This document shows, one piece after another, positions 52,955-62,324 of a stretch of DNA of 64,000 nucleotides (positions are counted from its first letter, which is position 1; every line of letters starts with the position of its first letter). The notes beneath the pieces were generated by a model. It was not told the DNA's origin and ran no database searches. It worked only from the letters and a program-made list of their open reading frames with translations. The translations under genes and the position numbers were made by a program. The stretch is from NCBI RefSeq assembly GCF_024398035.1, contig NZ_CP073748.1, forward strand, positions 1,096,001 to 1,160,000, given 5' to 3'. Source of the stretch: Kordiimonas sp. SCSIO 12603. Its GTDB lineage: Bacteria > Pseudomonadota > Alphaproteobacteria > Sphingomonadales > Kordiimonadaceae.

Positions 52955-54896
52955 ATACTCGGTGAGTTTGCAGGCGAGAGAGATTGAAGATTTCTTCCAT
53001 CAAATGTTCTTTGTTGATTGGTTTGGAAACAAAGCCATTAAAACCAGCAACAAGCAGCTTCTCTCTGGCAATAGGGTCATTCTGGGTTGATGTAGCGATC
53101 ATTGGAAGATGCTTAAAGCGAGAGTCCATACCCCTGATTTCATGCATGGTCTCTTCACCATCCATAATTGGCATATGAATATCAATAAAGGCCAAGTCTA
53201 TAGGGGGCAGGTTAGGGTAAATCAGCAAGTCTTTCATGGCTTGTATGGCTTCAGACGCATTCTTGCAGGGGTAAACCCTATGCCCGAGCTTTTTGAGAAG
53301 ACTGATGAGGAAAGAACGCGTTAATTCAGAATGTTCAACAAGTAGAATATTCAGCGGTTGCTGTTCGCGAGCTGTTAAGGCGGAGTAACTGAAATCGGAC
53401 TGTGGATCAGCAATAGGCACTTCCATTTCCAAACTGAATGTTGAGCCTTCTTCCAGAACGCTGGATACATGGATATCAGCGTGGAGGATATCTGCAATAT
53501 CTTTACAGATGGTCAAACCAATACCAGCGCCTTTATAGTTTTTGATCCGCTGATCATTCGAGCGGTAAAAACGATCAAAGAGATGTTTTTGTTCGGTTGG
53601 TGCGATGCCGATGCCAGTATCCGATACTGATACATTCAGCAACATGCGTGAAGCATCAACAGGCTCACTGTTAACCGCGATGGTGATTGAACCTTCTTCC
53701 GTGAAGCGAACAGCATTGTCGGTGAGGTTTACAAGTATCTTCCGAATGAGAACAGGATCACTTTCCAACCAGATTGGATCATCCTGATTAGATGTAACCC
53801 TGATAGCCAATCCCTTCTTTTTGGCCTGCATGATAGTGCTGTCTACGATGTCTTGGATAAGAGAATTGATACAGAACGCTTCGGATGCTGGTTTCACAGT
53901 TCCTGCTTCAAGCCGACTGGTTTCAAGTAAGTTACTGATCAGGCCGGAAAGCGTGCGTGCGGATGCTTCTGTAGAGCGAAGATAAATTCGAGCTTCTTCA
54001 TCCAGTTCCGATTCTCCGAGAAGATCAATGAAACCAAGCAACCCTGCAAGAGGTGTTTGGATTTCATGGCTCATGAAGCTTAGGAAGTTATTTTTCGCCA
54101 GATTGGCAAGCTCTGCATCATTTTTGGCATCTTCCAGTTCGGAAAGAGACTGTTCAACCTTCTCCGCCATTTGGTCGAAAGCTCGGCCAATTTCTGCAAA
54201 TTCATCAGCGCCAACAAGATTAGAGCGAGCACCTTTTTTGTTTTTTGCAAGTTTGGCTGCAGCACTTAATAAAGGTGAAAGGCGCATATCCAGATGACGC
54301 CGAAGAAGGATAATAGCGATAACTGATAAAACGAGCATCAGTGTTGCCAATAATTCGGAAGGAATCGCAGCAATATCGGTGATAGATTTGTTCAGGTTGG
54401 AAAAATCATGAACAATAATCAGCGTCCACCGTTTCTGATCACTTCCAACCGTGTGCCTTAGGGCTGCATATCCTGTGAGGAGTGTTTCATCTTTATCATG
54501 CCATTCTACTGATAGGGTTAGGGTATCATTAACCTTATCAATCTCTGCCTTGGTGTAGGGTGAGTTTGTAGCGCTTAGAGGTTCGCCGATATTTCGGGAA
54601 CGGTTTGAATACTGTACGATGAGGTTTTCATCTACAATGAACAGCCTCTTGATCGCAGGATCATTGTTCGCGAAATAAATCTCTTTCTCAAGTTCGCTGG
54701 TATCATCCAGATACAGAAGTTCAATGAATCTGGATTGCTGAATTTGAAGGAATGTAAGTGCCTGACGCTTGCTTAGGTCCACGGCTTCTTTTTGTGCAAC
54801 AGGGAAGCCAACTGTATAGAAGAACACCACAAGCATCAGGCTGCCGCTAAAAAATAGCAGTGGAATAAGATGCCTGAGTGAAATGTTCTTCAACAT
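52953..54896 (-). CDS. Hybrid sensor histidine kinase with receiver domain
   Basis: 647 residues. Two membrane helices (about 12-30 and 180-200) bracket a periplasmic sensor domain of ~150 residues. A HAMP-like linker follows, then HisKA with FLSFMSHEIQTPLAGLLGFI (phospho-His), ATPase boxes NLTDNAVRFTEEGSI, VSDTGIGIAPTEQ and GAGIGLTICKDI, and a C-terminal receiver with FIDIHMPIMDGEE (phospho-Asp). It is 9 bp downstream of a lipoprotein binding-protein gene, so the lipoprotein probably feeds the sensor. No separate output regulator is next to it. Confidence 0.88.
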   Translation of the reverse strand: MLKNISLRHLIPLLFFSGSLMLVVFFYTVGFPVAQKEAVDLSKRQALTFLQIQQSRFIELLYLDDTSELEKEIYFANNDPAIKRLFIVDENLIVQYSNRSRNIGEPLSATNSPYTKAEIDKVNDTLTLSVEWHDKDETLLTGYAALRHTVGSDQKRWTLIIVHDFSNLNKSITDIAAIPSELLATLMLVLSVIAIILLRRHLDMRLSPLLSAAAKLAKNKKGARSNLVGADEFAEIGRAFDQMAEKVEQSLSELEDAKNDAELANLAKNNFLSFMSHEIQTPLAGLLGFIDLLGESELDEEARIYLRSTEASARTLSGLISNLLETSRLEAGTVKPASEAFCINSLIQDIVDSTIMQAKKKGLAIRVTSNQDDPIWLESDPVLIRKILVNLTDNAVRFTEEGSITIAVNSEPVDASRMLLNVSVSDTGIGIAPTEQKHLFDRFYRSNDQRIKNYKGAGIGLTICKDIADILHADIHVSSVLEEGSTFSLEMEVPIADPQSDFSYSALTAREQQPLNILLVEHSELTRSFLISLLKKLGHRVYPCKNASEAIQAMKDLLIYPNLPPIDLAFIDIHMPIMDGEETMHEIRGMDSRFKHLPMIATSTQNDPIAREKLLVAGFNGFVSKPINKEHLMEEIFNLSRLQTHRV

Positions 54897-54905
54897 TGGA
54901 TAATT

Positions 54906-55919
54906 CTAATTTTCTGTTTCTAGCGCTTTGGCGTCTTCAAAAGGTTTCGTATTAATCTTCGGCATAGACGAAAATTGCATCCGGTCACTGATAGCCTGAA
55001 ATGTCATCAACCGTTTTTCTATGGTGTCTTTCAAGCGTCTGGCATCATCCCCGAGGAACGTGGTGTTTTCAGCGATTCCGGCAAGCTTAACCTGGTTTTT
55101 TACTGCCTGAAAATCTTCGGGCTTAAGGAGACCTGCAGGTAGATCACTGCCGGTTTCTTGATTAGATATATATTCAACTGCTTTCAGCCAGCCTTGTACA
55201 AGCTTTGTAACCTTGGACGGGTTTTGTTCCAGATATTGGGTTCGAACAATAAGCACATCCAGAATTTCGCCGGGTATCTGTGAGCTATCAAAAATCTTCC
55301 GTGCACCTATTTGGGCCATATCGTTGATGGCTGGTCCAAAGGCGGAGGCAACATCAATTTCACCAGCTGCATAGGAAGAGGCAAGTACCTCATTTTCCAT
55401 AGGGGCAAAATTTATATCGTCGAGCGTCATGCCGTGGTTTTCGAGCGCACGTAGCAGAAGGAACATGTTAACCGTATTGGCTTCCGCCGCAACATTTGCG
55501 CCGGTGATGTCTTCAATGGATTTTATTGGTGGACGGGCTAAAATCTGATCAGCCCCATTGGACCAATCCAGAACCAGGATAATGGAGATATCTTGCCCTT
55601 GTTGGATAAAGGTAAGGGCGCGGCTTAAGGATATAGCTGCGGCATCCACTGTACCGGCTTGCAAGCTTTGCATTAACACCATTGAAGCCGGAGTTTCGAT
55701 GAGATGAATATCTTTACCTGAATAGAAGTTTAGAGCCTCTGCAATATAGAGCGGTTCATACCCCGGCCAGTTACTACTTGAAACCCTGAGGGGTTGATTA
55801 GGTTCAGATTGTTCGCATGCTGCGGTGAGACAGCAAGCAAAAAATAAGGCAGATACGCGCAGGTATCTCTGAAAAACCTTAGTCAAACCAATATCTTGAG
55901 TGCGTTTCATATAGTCCAA
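54906..55919 (-). CDS. NitT/TauT-type substrate-binding lipoprotein
   Basis: 337 residues. A signal peptide with lipobox LTAAC (Cys near 35) anchors it in the membrane. The periplasmic binding fold resembles NMT1/SsuA-type proteins: LRVSSSNWPGYEPLYIAEAL, QSLQAGTVDAAAISLSRALT, SYAAGEIDVASAFGPAINDM. No ABC permease or ATPase gene is nearby; instead it is operonic with a hybrid kinase, suggesting a sensing rather than transport job. Confidence 0.82.
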   Translation of the reverse strand: MDYMKRTQDIGLTKVFQRYLRVSALFFACCLTAACEQSEPNQPLRVSSSNWPGYEPLYIAEALNFYSGKDIHLIETPASMVLMQSLQAGTVDAAAISLSRALTFIQQGQDISIILVLDWSNGADQILARPPIKSIEDITGANVAAEANTVNMFLLLRALENHGMTLDDINFAPMENEVLASSYAAGEIDVASAFGPAINDMAQIGARKIFDSSQIPGEILDVLIVRTQYLEQNPSKVTKLVQGWLKAVEYISNQETGSDLPAGLLKPEDFQAVKNQVKLAGIAENTTFLGDDARRLKDTIEKRLMTFQAISDRMQFSSMPKINTKPFEDAKALETEN

Positions 55920-56102
55920 TATGTTGATAAAATATTAGTCTACTCGCCCCTTGTCGCATAATAACCTTATCTGGTATCAGTTAACCAGTCATTAAAGATA
56001 GAATTATGCGCCTTCAAACGTTGCGAATGCTAGGGAGTTTGTGTATCAAGGGCGCACAAAGCACCGCCTATATAAACACTATAGATCCTTTAGGGGGCCC
56101 CA

Positions 56103-57023
56103 ATGAGAGTTACTAGAACTGTCAAAAATATTCTCGCAAACTACGAATCTGATAATCCAGGTACTAAAGCAAACCTAGCCCGCATTTTGTGTACAGGTAA
56201 GCTTGCTGGTACTGGTAAAATGATTATTCTGCCAGTGGACCAAGGCTTTGAACACGGTCCGGCACGTTCATTTGCACCAAACGCTCCGGCGTATGATCCT
56301 CACTATCACTACCAGCTCGCTATTGATGCAGGCCTTAACGCTTATGCATCTACGCTTGGGATGCTAGAAGCTGGCGCTGATACATTTGCAGGACAAATTC
56401 CGACTATCCTGAAAATTAACAGCTCTAACAGCTGGGCAACAACAAAAGACCAATCAGTAAACGCTTCTGTGGATGATGCTATCCGCCTTGGCTGTTCTGC
56501 AGTTGGCTTTACTGTTTACCCGGGTTCTGAGCACGCACTGGACCTGTTCGAAGAGTTCCAGATGATTGCTGAAGAAGCGAAGGCGAAAGGTCTTGCTGTT
56601 GTTCTTTGGTCATACCCTCGTGGTGGTGATCTGTCGAAAGACGGGGAAACAGCAATGGATGTTGGCGCTTATGCAGCTCATATCGCAGCTGAACTTGGTG
56701 CACACATCATTAAAGTGAAGCTTCCAAGCGCTCACCTTGAGCAGCCAGAAGCGAAGAAGGCTTTCGAAGACGCTGGCATCGATCTTTCTGATCAGGCTGC
56801 ACGCGTTCGCGAAGTTATGCGCTCTTCCTTCAATGGTCGCCGTGTTGTTGTATTCTCTGGTGGCGCGAAAAAAGGTGCTAACAGCGTTTATGATGATGCT
56901 CGTGCGATCCGCGATGGTGGCGGTAACGGTTCTATCATTGGCCGTAACACATTCCAGCGTCCACGCGAGGAAGCAATTGCTATGCTGAACGAGATTATTG
57001 ATATCTATAAAGGCAAAGCATAA
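56103..57023 (+). CDS. Class I fructose-bisphosphate aldolase
   Basis: 306 residues; GGGGG upstream of the ATG. Archaeal/DhnA-type class I aldolase: MIILPVDQGFEHGPARSFAP, VVLWSYPRGGDLSKDGETAM, HIIKVKLPSAHLE with the Schiff-base Lys, and VVVFSGGAKKGANSVYDDAR. It cleaves fructose-1,6-bisphosphate and completes the glycolytic set with gap and pgk. Followed by a strong terminator. Confidence 0.92.
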   Translation: MRVTRTVKNILANYESDNPGTKANLARILCTGKLAGTGKMIILPVDQGFEHGPARSFAPNAPAYDPHYHYQLAIDAGLNAYASTLGMLEAGADTFAGQIPTILKINSSNSWATTKDQSVNASVDDAIRLGCSAVGFTVYPGSEHALDLFEEFQMIAEEAKAKGLAVVLWSYPRGGDLSKDGETAMDVGAYAAHIAAELGAHIIKVKLPSAHLEQPEAKKAFEDAGIDLSDQAARVREVMRSSFNGRRVVVFSGGAKKGANSVYDDARAIRDGGGNGSIIGRNTFQRPREEAIAMLNEIIDIYKGKA

Positions 57024-57054
57024 GCCCATAGCTTATAAAGCTCTTTAGAAATTT

Positions 57055-57087
57055 GGCCCTTTCCCTATAGTGTGGGGGAAGGGCTTT
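57055..57087 (+). terminator. Terminator after aldolase gene
   Basis: GCCCTTTCCC and GGGGAAGGGC pair around TATAGTGT, followed by TTTT. Confidence 0.8.
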
Positions 57088-57110
57088 TAAGTTATTGAGG
57101 ACCAAAAGAA

Positions 57111-57749
57111 ATGGCAAAAACCAAAGAACCTTGTGAACTGTATCTGTTAACACCCGATACACTTGATGATGTGGCGGCTTTTGCTGCCGATTTGGATGCT
57201 GTTCTAGCAACCGAAATGGTGCCTGTGGTGCAGGTCCGCCTCAAAGATGTAGATGATGAAACATTCACGGATATTGCGAGCCAGCTGAAAGATGTTTGCC
57301 ACAAGCATGATGTTGCAGTGATCATTAATGACCGAGTGGATATTGCAAAGGCTGTTGGTGCCGATGGCGTTCATATTGGGCAAGATGATATGAGCCTGGA
57401 AGACGTACGCAATATCCTCGGCGAGGATTTTGATATCGGCGTAACTTGCCACAATAGTCGTCATCTGGCCTATGAAGCAGGTGAGGGTGGTGCCAATTAT
57501 GTGGCTTTCGGAGCGTTCTTTCCAAGCGTGACAAAAGCAGATGCAGAACCTGCGGAAATTGAAATTCTACAGATGTGGGAAGAAGTAACAGATATTCCGT
57601 GTGTGGCAATTGGTGGCATAACACCAGAGAACTGTCGCAGTGTTGCAGATGCAGGCGCACATTTTGTAGCGGTATGCGCGGGTGTTTGGCAGCATGAAGC
57701 GGGTCCTGTAGCTGCAGTGAAAGCCTACCATCAGGCTCTTAACAGCTAG
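57111..57749 (+). CDS. thiE: Thiamine phosphate synthase
   Basis: 212 residues. Joins the thiazole and pyrimidine phosphates of vitamin B1. TIM-barrel blocks: VVQVRLKDVDDETFTDIASQ, AVIINDRVDIAKAVGADGVH, IGQDDMSLEDVRNILG, FGAFFPSVTKADAEPA and VAIGGITPENCRSVADAGAH. No TPP riboswitch is seen upstream. It could be one of two ThiE-like paralogues, as some alphaproteobacteria have. Confidence 0.87.
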   Translation: MAKTKEPCELYLLTPDTLDDVAAFAADLDAVLATEMVPVVQVRLKDVDDETFTDIASQLKDVCHKHDVAVIINDRVDIAKAVGADGVHIGQDDMSLEDVRNILGEDFDIGVTCHNSRHLAYEAGEGGANYVAFGAFFPSVTKADAEPAEIEILQMWEEVTDIPCVAIGGITPENCRSVADAGAHFVAVCAGVWQHEAGPVAAVKAYHQALNS

Positions 57750-57756
57750 ACTAAAA

Positions 57757-57784
57757 AAAACGCGGCTTTGAGGCCGCGTTATCT
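57757..57784. terminator. Bidirectional terminator thiE / peroxiredoxin-like gene
   Basis: AACGCGGC and GCCGCGTT form an 8-bp G/C stem with an A-run before it and a T-rich end after it. Confidence 0.75.
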
Positions 57785-57787
57785 GTT

Positions 57788-58342
57788 TTAAAGCTTATCT
57801 AGCTCAGAGAGGATAACTTCTGTCTCTGGTCTGTTTTTATAGCCTTCTTCAAACAACTTGGCTTTGATTGTACCGCTGTTGTCTGTGATCACGATAATTG
57901 GGTGCGGAATCCCGTATACACGGTCACCTGGTTTGTACTTTTCATTGAGTACACCAAATGACTTGATGATTGCAGAACCATCATCAGAAAGCAGCGGATA
58001 GCTGATACCGCGTTTTTTGGTGAATTTATCAAGCACCTTTACGCTGTCATAACTAACACCAACAACATTGAAACCACGCTTACGAATTTCTTCTGCAGCT
58101 GACTTCTCGATGTTGATAAGCTGGCGCTGACAATATGGGCACCACTTTGCTGAGCGGAAGAACACCAATACTGTGCCATTTTCACCAGTAAGCGATGAAA
58201 AAGACTGTTGCTGGCCTTTTTGATCCATCACTTCAAGATTATGTGGGATTTTAGAGCCGACAGCCGGCCCCAAATCGGATGCGGCGGCAGGGAAACTGCT
58301 TGCAATCAGCAGTACAATGCCGCTTAGAATTTTTTTAAACAT
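57788..58342 (-). CDS. Secreted peroxiredoxin-like (AhpC/TSA) protein
   Basis: 184 residues. A signal peptide (cut near SFPAAAS) leads to a thioredoxin-fold peroxidase: LVFFRSAKWCPYCQRQLINI with a CPYC pair, GISYPLLSDDGSAIIKSFG and PHPIIVITDNSG. It likely reduces peroxides or disulfides in the periplasm. The CxxC pair is closer to thioredoxin-like TlpA/redoxin than to classic AhpC. Confidence 0.82.
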   Translation of the reverse strand: MFKKILSGIVLLIASSFPAAASDLGPAVGSKIPHNLEVMDQKGQQQSFSSLTGENGTVLVFFRSAKWCPYCQRQLINIEKSAAEEIRKRGFNVVGVSYDSVKVLDKFTKKRGISYPLLSDDGSAIIKSFGVLNEKYKPGDRVYGIPHPIIVITDNSGTIKAKLFEEGYKNRPETEVILSELDKL

Positions 58343-58439
58343 AAGCTCCCCTGAACTTTATTAATAAACACAAGGGTGCTTATGAAACTATGTTTAGTTG
58401 AAACCAATTCACATCTAATTGATAACGATAACAGTTCCG

Positions 58440-58805
58440 TTATAAGAGATCGACCTGTGAGGTAGTTTCCGGGGCCTGTGCAATTGCTTCCATCAGATTA
58501 AGGAATTGACTACGCACATGATCTGGCATTCTTTCGGTATATTTAATGAGCTCTGCGATCTCTTCTGATTCTGGCACATCTTCATAGGCCATGCTGCCTT
58601 TAAAAAGTTCAGAAACGTCTACATTGAAGATGTCAGCGATTTGAACAAGTTTGCTGGCAGAGATTCGATTTTTGGCTTTTTCGTATTTTTGAATTTGCTG
58701 GAATGTTAATCCGACTGCGGCGCCTAATTCTGTTTGTGTGATGTGGCGCTCCTTGCGAAGCTGCCTTATTCGCTCGCCAACAGCGATATCTACTGGATCA
58801 GCCAT
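58440..58805 (-). CDS. XRE-family HTH regulator
   Basis: 121 residues. N-terminal HTH (12-68): VGERIRQLRKERHITQTELG, GLTFQQIQKYEKAKNRISAS, IADIFNVDVSELF. The C-terminal ~45 residues are acidic and helical. This is the widespread alphaproteobacterial SinR-like type with a short tail. Divergent from efp; target unknown. Confidence 0.85.
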   Translation of the reverse strand: MADPVDIAVGERIRQLRKERHITQTELGAAVGLTFQQIQKYEKAKNRISASKLVQIADIFNVDVSELFKGSMAYEDVPESEEIAELIKYTERMPDHVRSQFLNLMEAIAQAPETTSQVDLL

Positions 58806-59117
58806 GAACTCCCCCTCTAAGCTACAGGGCTTTATTATTAACCAAAAGTTAATAATGAGGAACTCTTTATTGTAGCATGATTTATCCTCATAGCTGCATG
58901 TTGGGAAAAGTCTTTATATTAATTATGCTTATATCCCAGCGGGGGTAATCGTTATTTCATAACATCAGCTATGATTATCAACGGATTGAATTCAAGACGG
59001 TGAAAAACACTGTGAATCACTCACTGGTTTGTTTTCCTTGATTGCTTTCTCCTGATAAATCTGCTATCCCCCGCCCAATTTTGTTCTTTGACTTTGAGAA
59101 ATCTGAAAGGCTGTTCC
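58806..59117. promoter_or_regulatory. Divergent region HTH regulator / efp
   Basis: 312 bp, A/T-rich in the half near the regulator. It holds both promoters; no strong boxes, operators or RNA folds could be singled out. Confidence 0.35.
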
Positions 59118-59681
59118 ATGAAGATAGATGGTAACTCTATCCGTCCGGGTAATGTAATTATTCACAATGGTGAATTGTGGCGCGCAGTAAAAATTGCACA
59201 CACGCAGCCGGGCAAAGGCGGTGCTTACCTGCAGGTTGAACTTAAAAACCTGATCAATGGCAGCAAGCTTAACGAACGTTTCCGTTCCAGTGAAAAAGTA
59301 GAACGCGCTGTTCTTGAGCAAAAAGATTATCAGTTCCTGTTTGCTGATGGCGATATGTATACCTTTATGGATGGTGATACATACGAGCAGATTTCTCTCT
59401 CTTCAGAAGATATTGGTGACGATACTGTATTCCTACAGGACGGAATGCAGGTTCAGATCGAATTCCATGAAGAAAAGCCTCTAGGCGTTAGCCTTCCTGA
59501 TAAAGTAACTCTTGAAGTTGTTGAAACTGAGCCTGTTGTGAAAGGCCAGACAGTTTCTTCAAGCTATAAGCCTGCTGAACTTGATAATGGTCTGCGTGTT
59601 GGTGTGCCGCCATTCATTAAAGCCGGTGACAAGATTGTTGTATCCACAGCTGAGCGCGAATACGTAAGCCGCGCTGACTAA
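59118..59681 (+). CDS. efp: Translation elongation factor P
   Basis: 187 residues from the ATG at 59118 ([14 protein letters not shown]). KOW-like domain with the modified-Lys loop [14 protein letters not shown] (Lys near 34) and two OB domains ([29 protein letters not shown]). It rescues ribosomes stalled at proline runs. The residue before the Lys is Gly, the standard loop form. Confidence 0.95.
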   Translation: MKIDGNSIRPGNVIIHNGELWRAVKIAHTQPGKGGAYLQVELKNLINGSKLNERFRSSEKVERAVLEQKDYQFLFADGDMYTFMDGDTYEQISLSSEDIGDDTVFLQDGMQVQIEFHEEKPLGVSLPDKVTLEVVETEPVVKGQTVSSSYKPAELDNGLRVGVPPFIKAGDKIVVSTAEREYVSRAD

Positions 59682-59774
59682 CAGCTTTTTAATGATTATT
59701 GCCGTAACCTGTTTCGCCGAAAACACAGCGAAGCAGGTTATGTGTTTTAATAAAGATTTATAGAGAGAACTCCC

Positions 59775-60581
59775 ATGGCCCGTCGTTCCCCCCTTATTAA
59801 CGTGATGGTCTCTGCCGTAATGAAAGCGAGCCGCAGTCTGCGCCGCGATTTCGGTGAAGTTGAACAATTGCAGGTTTCCCGCAAGGGTCCAGCAGATTTT
59901 GTATCTATGGCTGATAAACGTGCAGAAGATACACTGTTTGAAGAACTGCAGCGCGTACGCCCGGATTTCGGTTTCCTTATGGAAGAGCGCGGTGAAGTTA
60001 AAGGCAAGCGTGATGATGTTCGCTTCATCATTGATCCGCTTGACGGCACAACAAACTTCCTGCACGGCCTTCCGCACTTTGCGATGACAGTAGCTGTGGA
60101 AGAACGCGGCGAAATCACAGCAGGTGTTATATACGCACCGCTTACTGATGAGCTGTTCTGGGCTGAAAAAGGCCAGGGCGCTTACCTGAATGATAGCCGC
60201 CTTCGTGTATCTGGCCGTAAGCGTATGGATGAAGCGCTTCTCTCTACAGGTATTCCGTTTAAAGGCCGCGAAGGGCATGATGAGTTTAAAGCCGAGCTTG
60301 CTGAGTTTATGCCGTCGGTAGCTGGCATCCGCCGCTTTGGTGCTGCAACACTCGATCTCGCATATGTTGCGGCTGGTCGTTATGACGGTTTCTGGGAATC
60401 AAACCTTCAACCATGGGATATCGCAGCTGGTATTCTGATGGTGAAAGAAGCAGGCGGTTATGTAACTGATCTTAACGGCGGTACAGATATGCTGAAAACA
60501 GGTGATATCATTGCAGCCAACGATCAGCTTCATATGCCGATGCAGCGTGTGATCAAACGTGCGCGTCGTGGTTTAAAGTAA
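59775..60581 (+). CDS. suhB: Inositol monophosphatase family protein
   Basis: 268 residues. Mg-dependent phosphatase: FLMEERGEVKGK, FIIDPLDGTTNFLHGLPHFA (metal and phosphate site), and NLQPWDIAAGILMVKEAGGY. SuhB in proteobacteria also joins ribosomal RNA antitermination. It is 93 bp after efp, a pairing seen in many alphaproteobacteria. A terminator follows. Confidence 0.9.
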   Translation: MARRSPLINVMVSAVMKASRSLRRDFGEVEQLQVSRKGPADFVSMADKRAEDTLFEELQRVRPDFGFLMEERGEVKGKRDDVRFIIDPLDGTTNFLHGLPHFAMTVAVEERGEITAGVIYAPLTDELFWAEKGQGAYLNDSRLRVSGRKRMDEALLSTGIPFKGREGHDEFKAELAEFMPSVAGIRRFGAATLDLAYVAAGRYDGFWESNLQPWDIAAGILMVKEAGGYVTDLNGGTDMLKTGDIIAANDQLHMPMQRVIKRARRGLK

Positions 60582-60603
60582 ACTCGATTTATAATGATGT
60601 AGA

Positions 60604-60632
60604 AAGGCCGGGAATTTTCCCGGCCTTTTTTT
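60604..60632. terminator. Terminator after suhB
   Basis: AAGGCCGGGAA and TTCCCGGCCTT form an 11-bp stem with a tight loop, followed by seven T. Also serves the convergent amidohydrolase gene. Confidence 0.85.
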
Positions 60633-60633
60633 G

Positions 60634-62130
60634 TTAGTTTGCTTGTGCGCTCAGGCTGTTGCGCGTTAGCACCCGGCCTCTGCTGATGATCATGTCAATG
60701 GCATTGTAAGCATCAAGCGATAGTGTCGGGTCTTCTTCAAGAATAAGCATATCAGCAATTTTACCTTTGCTGATCGAACCAACGTTATCCTCTAGATTAA
60801 AGGCTTTGGCGTTGTCCCATGTCGCTGCTTTCAGGATAGCGGTGAGTGGGATGCCAGCGGCTTGCCAGTGTTGCATTTCCCAGTATCCATTCAGGCCAGG
60901 CGGATTACCGAAGGTTTGATCTGAGGGTGTGTCTGTACCAAACAGGAGCAAACCACCTTCATCATAAATATGTTTGGCAATGCGGTAAGATTGCTCGGTT
61001 TTGTAGATATTGTTCGCATAGCGGGTTTGTAGATTTTTTTCAGTGGGGGCTTCATCACCAAGTATCTGGTCTCGGTACCACCGTGCCGCTGGAGTTTTAT
61101 ACCATTCAATCAATTCTGCCGGATAAACATGCTTGAGTTCTGGTTCATCCAACACACTGTGGTCGTACAAAACGCCTTCACCGGGCAAAACCTGAAAAGT
61201 TGGCATATAGCCAGTGCCTGCATCTGCTATTTTACCGGCAAGGTTGAAGGCGCTTTCACTTGGTTCTGTTGCTACCTTGCCGTCGATGTAATTCCAGTGC
61301 CACATGCCGTGTACCAGAATATCTGCATATTCATAGGTGGCTTTCTGGTTTGCTTCCCTGTTGGCATGTACGAGAAGTGGCATACCTGTTTTATCAGTTT
61401 CGTTTTTTAAAGCGCTAAGTGTTTTCCTGCTTGGTACAGGCCAGTTTGAGCCGGGCCGCCACCCAGCTTCATGAAATGTTTTAAAGCAAACCGCACCGTT
61501 TGCTTTTGCGCGTGCCACAACTGCCTTTGGTGTGTGTTCCGTAAGATCAATATTCGCTGGAATTAATCCTTCCTGCCCTTCATTATAAATGAAGTTTCTA
61601 TTGGCGGTGTAACGGATCGCTTCCGGATAAAACCTGAGCGGATATCCATCTGCTACAGGGGCTGCGGCATCACAATCGTATATGTTCGGGCCAATTGGTA
61701 ACTCTTTAAAGGCCGCCAATTGCTCTCGGCTCCCAACATTTAAATCGATCACGCTTGTATAACCGTAGTAGAGGTAACTCTTTACCGATTGTTCGTAGTA
61801 TGCGCCTAAAAATTCCAGGTTTTCAGGTGAATTCCCCCAAGGTATGCCGGGGCGGCTTGCTAAATGAACATGGCTGTCAATTAAGCCGGGAATAACATAT
61901 TTGCCCGTTGCATCAATGATGGTCGCGTCTCTGTATGTTTGGGGGAGCTGTCCTTGCCCCACTTCCAGAATACGGTCATCTTCAATAATAATGTAGCTGC
62001 TAGCTATTTTTGAAAGATCAGGCGCTGTTTGAACGAGTGTAGCCCCCTTGATAATAGTAGTATCTGCCAGCAATGCCTGCGTACAGGCGATAGCGGCGAT
62101 ACCCACACAGAGCATCGATTTTAATGACAT
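60634..62130 (-). CDS. Secreted amidohydrolase family protein
   Basis: 498 residues. A signal peptide (about 1-22, cut near ALLADT) leads to a metal-dependent hydrolase of the imidazolonepropionase-like branch: VIPGLIDSHVHLASRPG with the His-x-His site, later PLLVHANREAN and LLLFGTDTPSDQTFG with the metal Asp, then GSISKGKIADMLILEEDPT. Periplasmic; the substrate (peptide or other amide) is not evident. Confidence 0.85.
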   Translation of the reverse strand: MSLKSMLCVGIAAIACTQALLADTTIIKGATLVQTAPDLSKIASSYIIIEDDRILEVGQGQLPQTYRDATIIDATGKYVIPGLIDSHVHLASRPGIPWGNSPENLEFLGAYYEQSVKSYLYYGYTSVIDLNVGSREQLAAFKELPIGPNIYDCDAAAPVADGYPLRFYPEAIRYTANRNFIYNEGQEGLIPANIDLTEHTPKAVVARAKANGAVCFKTFHEAGWRPGSNWPVPSRKTLSALKNETDKTGMPLLVHANREANQKATYEYADILVHGMWHWNYIDGKVATEPSESAFNLAGKIADAGTGYMPTFQVLPGEGVLYDHSVLDEPELKHVYPAELIEWYKTPAARWYRDQILGDEAPTEKNLQTRYANNIYKTEQSYRIAKHIYDEGGLLLFGTDTPSDQTFGNPPGLNGYWEMQHWQAAGIPLTAILKAATWDNAKAFNLEDNVGSISKGKIADMLILEEDPTLSLDAYNAIDMIISRGRVLTRNSLSAQAN

Positions 62131-62324
62131 GGATTTCCTCGCATATTTATATTTATAACTTATGAGGTGGGAAGAACATCATTCTATTCAAGAGTATTGA
62201 ACCTATAAAAATACGCTTTCCTGAAGCTAGGCATTGCAAGTCATAATTTCGCCCTTAAACTAGGCTGGTATGTATTCCAACGTGTTGGTACTATTTGATT
62301 TCTTCGCCGGGGAGAGTTGCAGGC

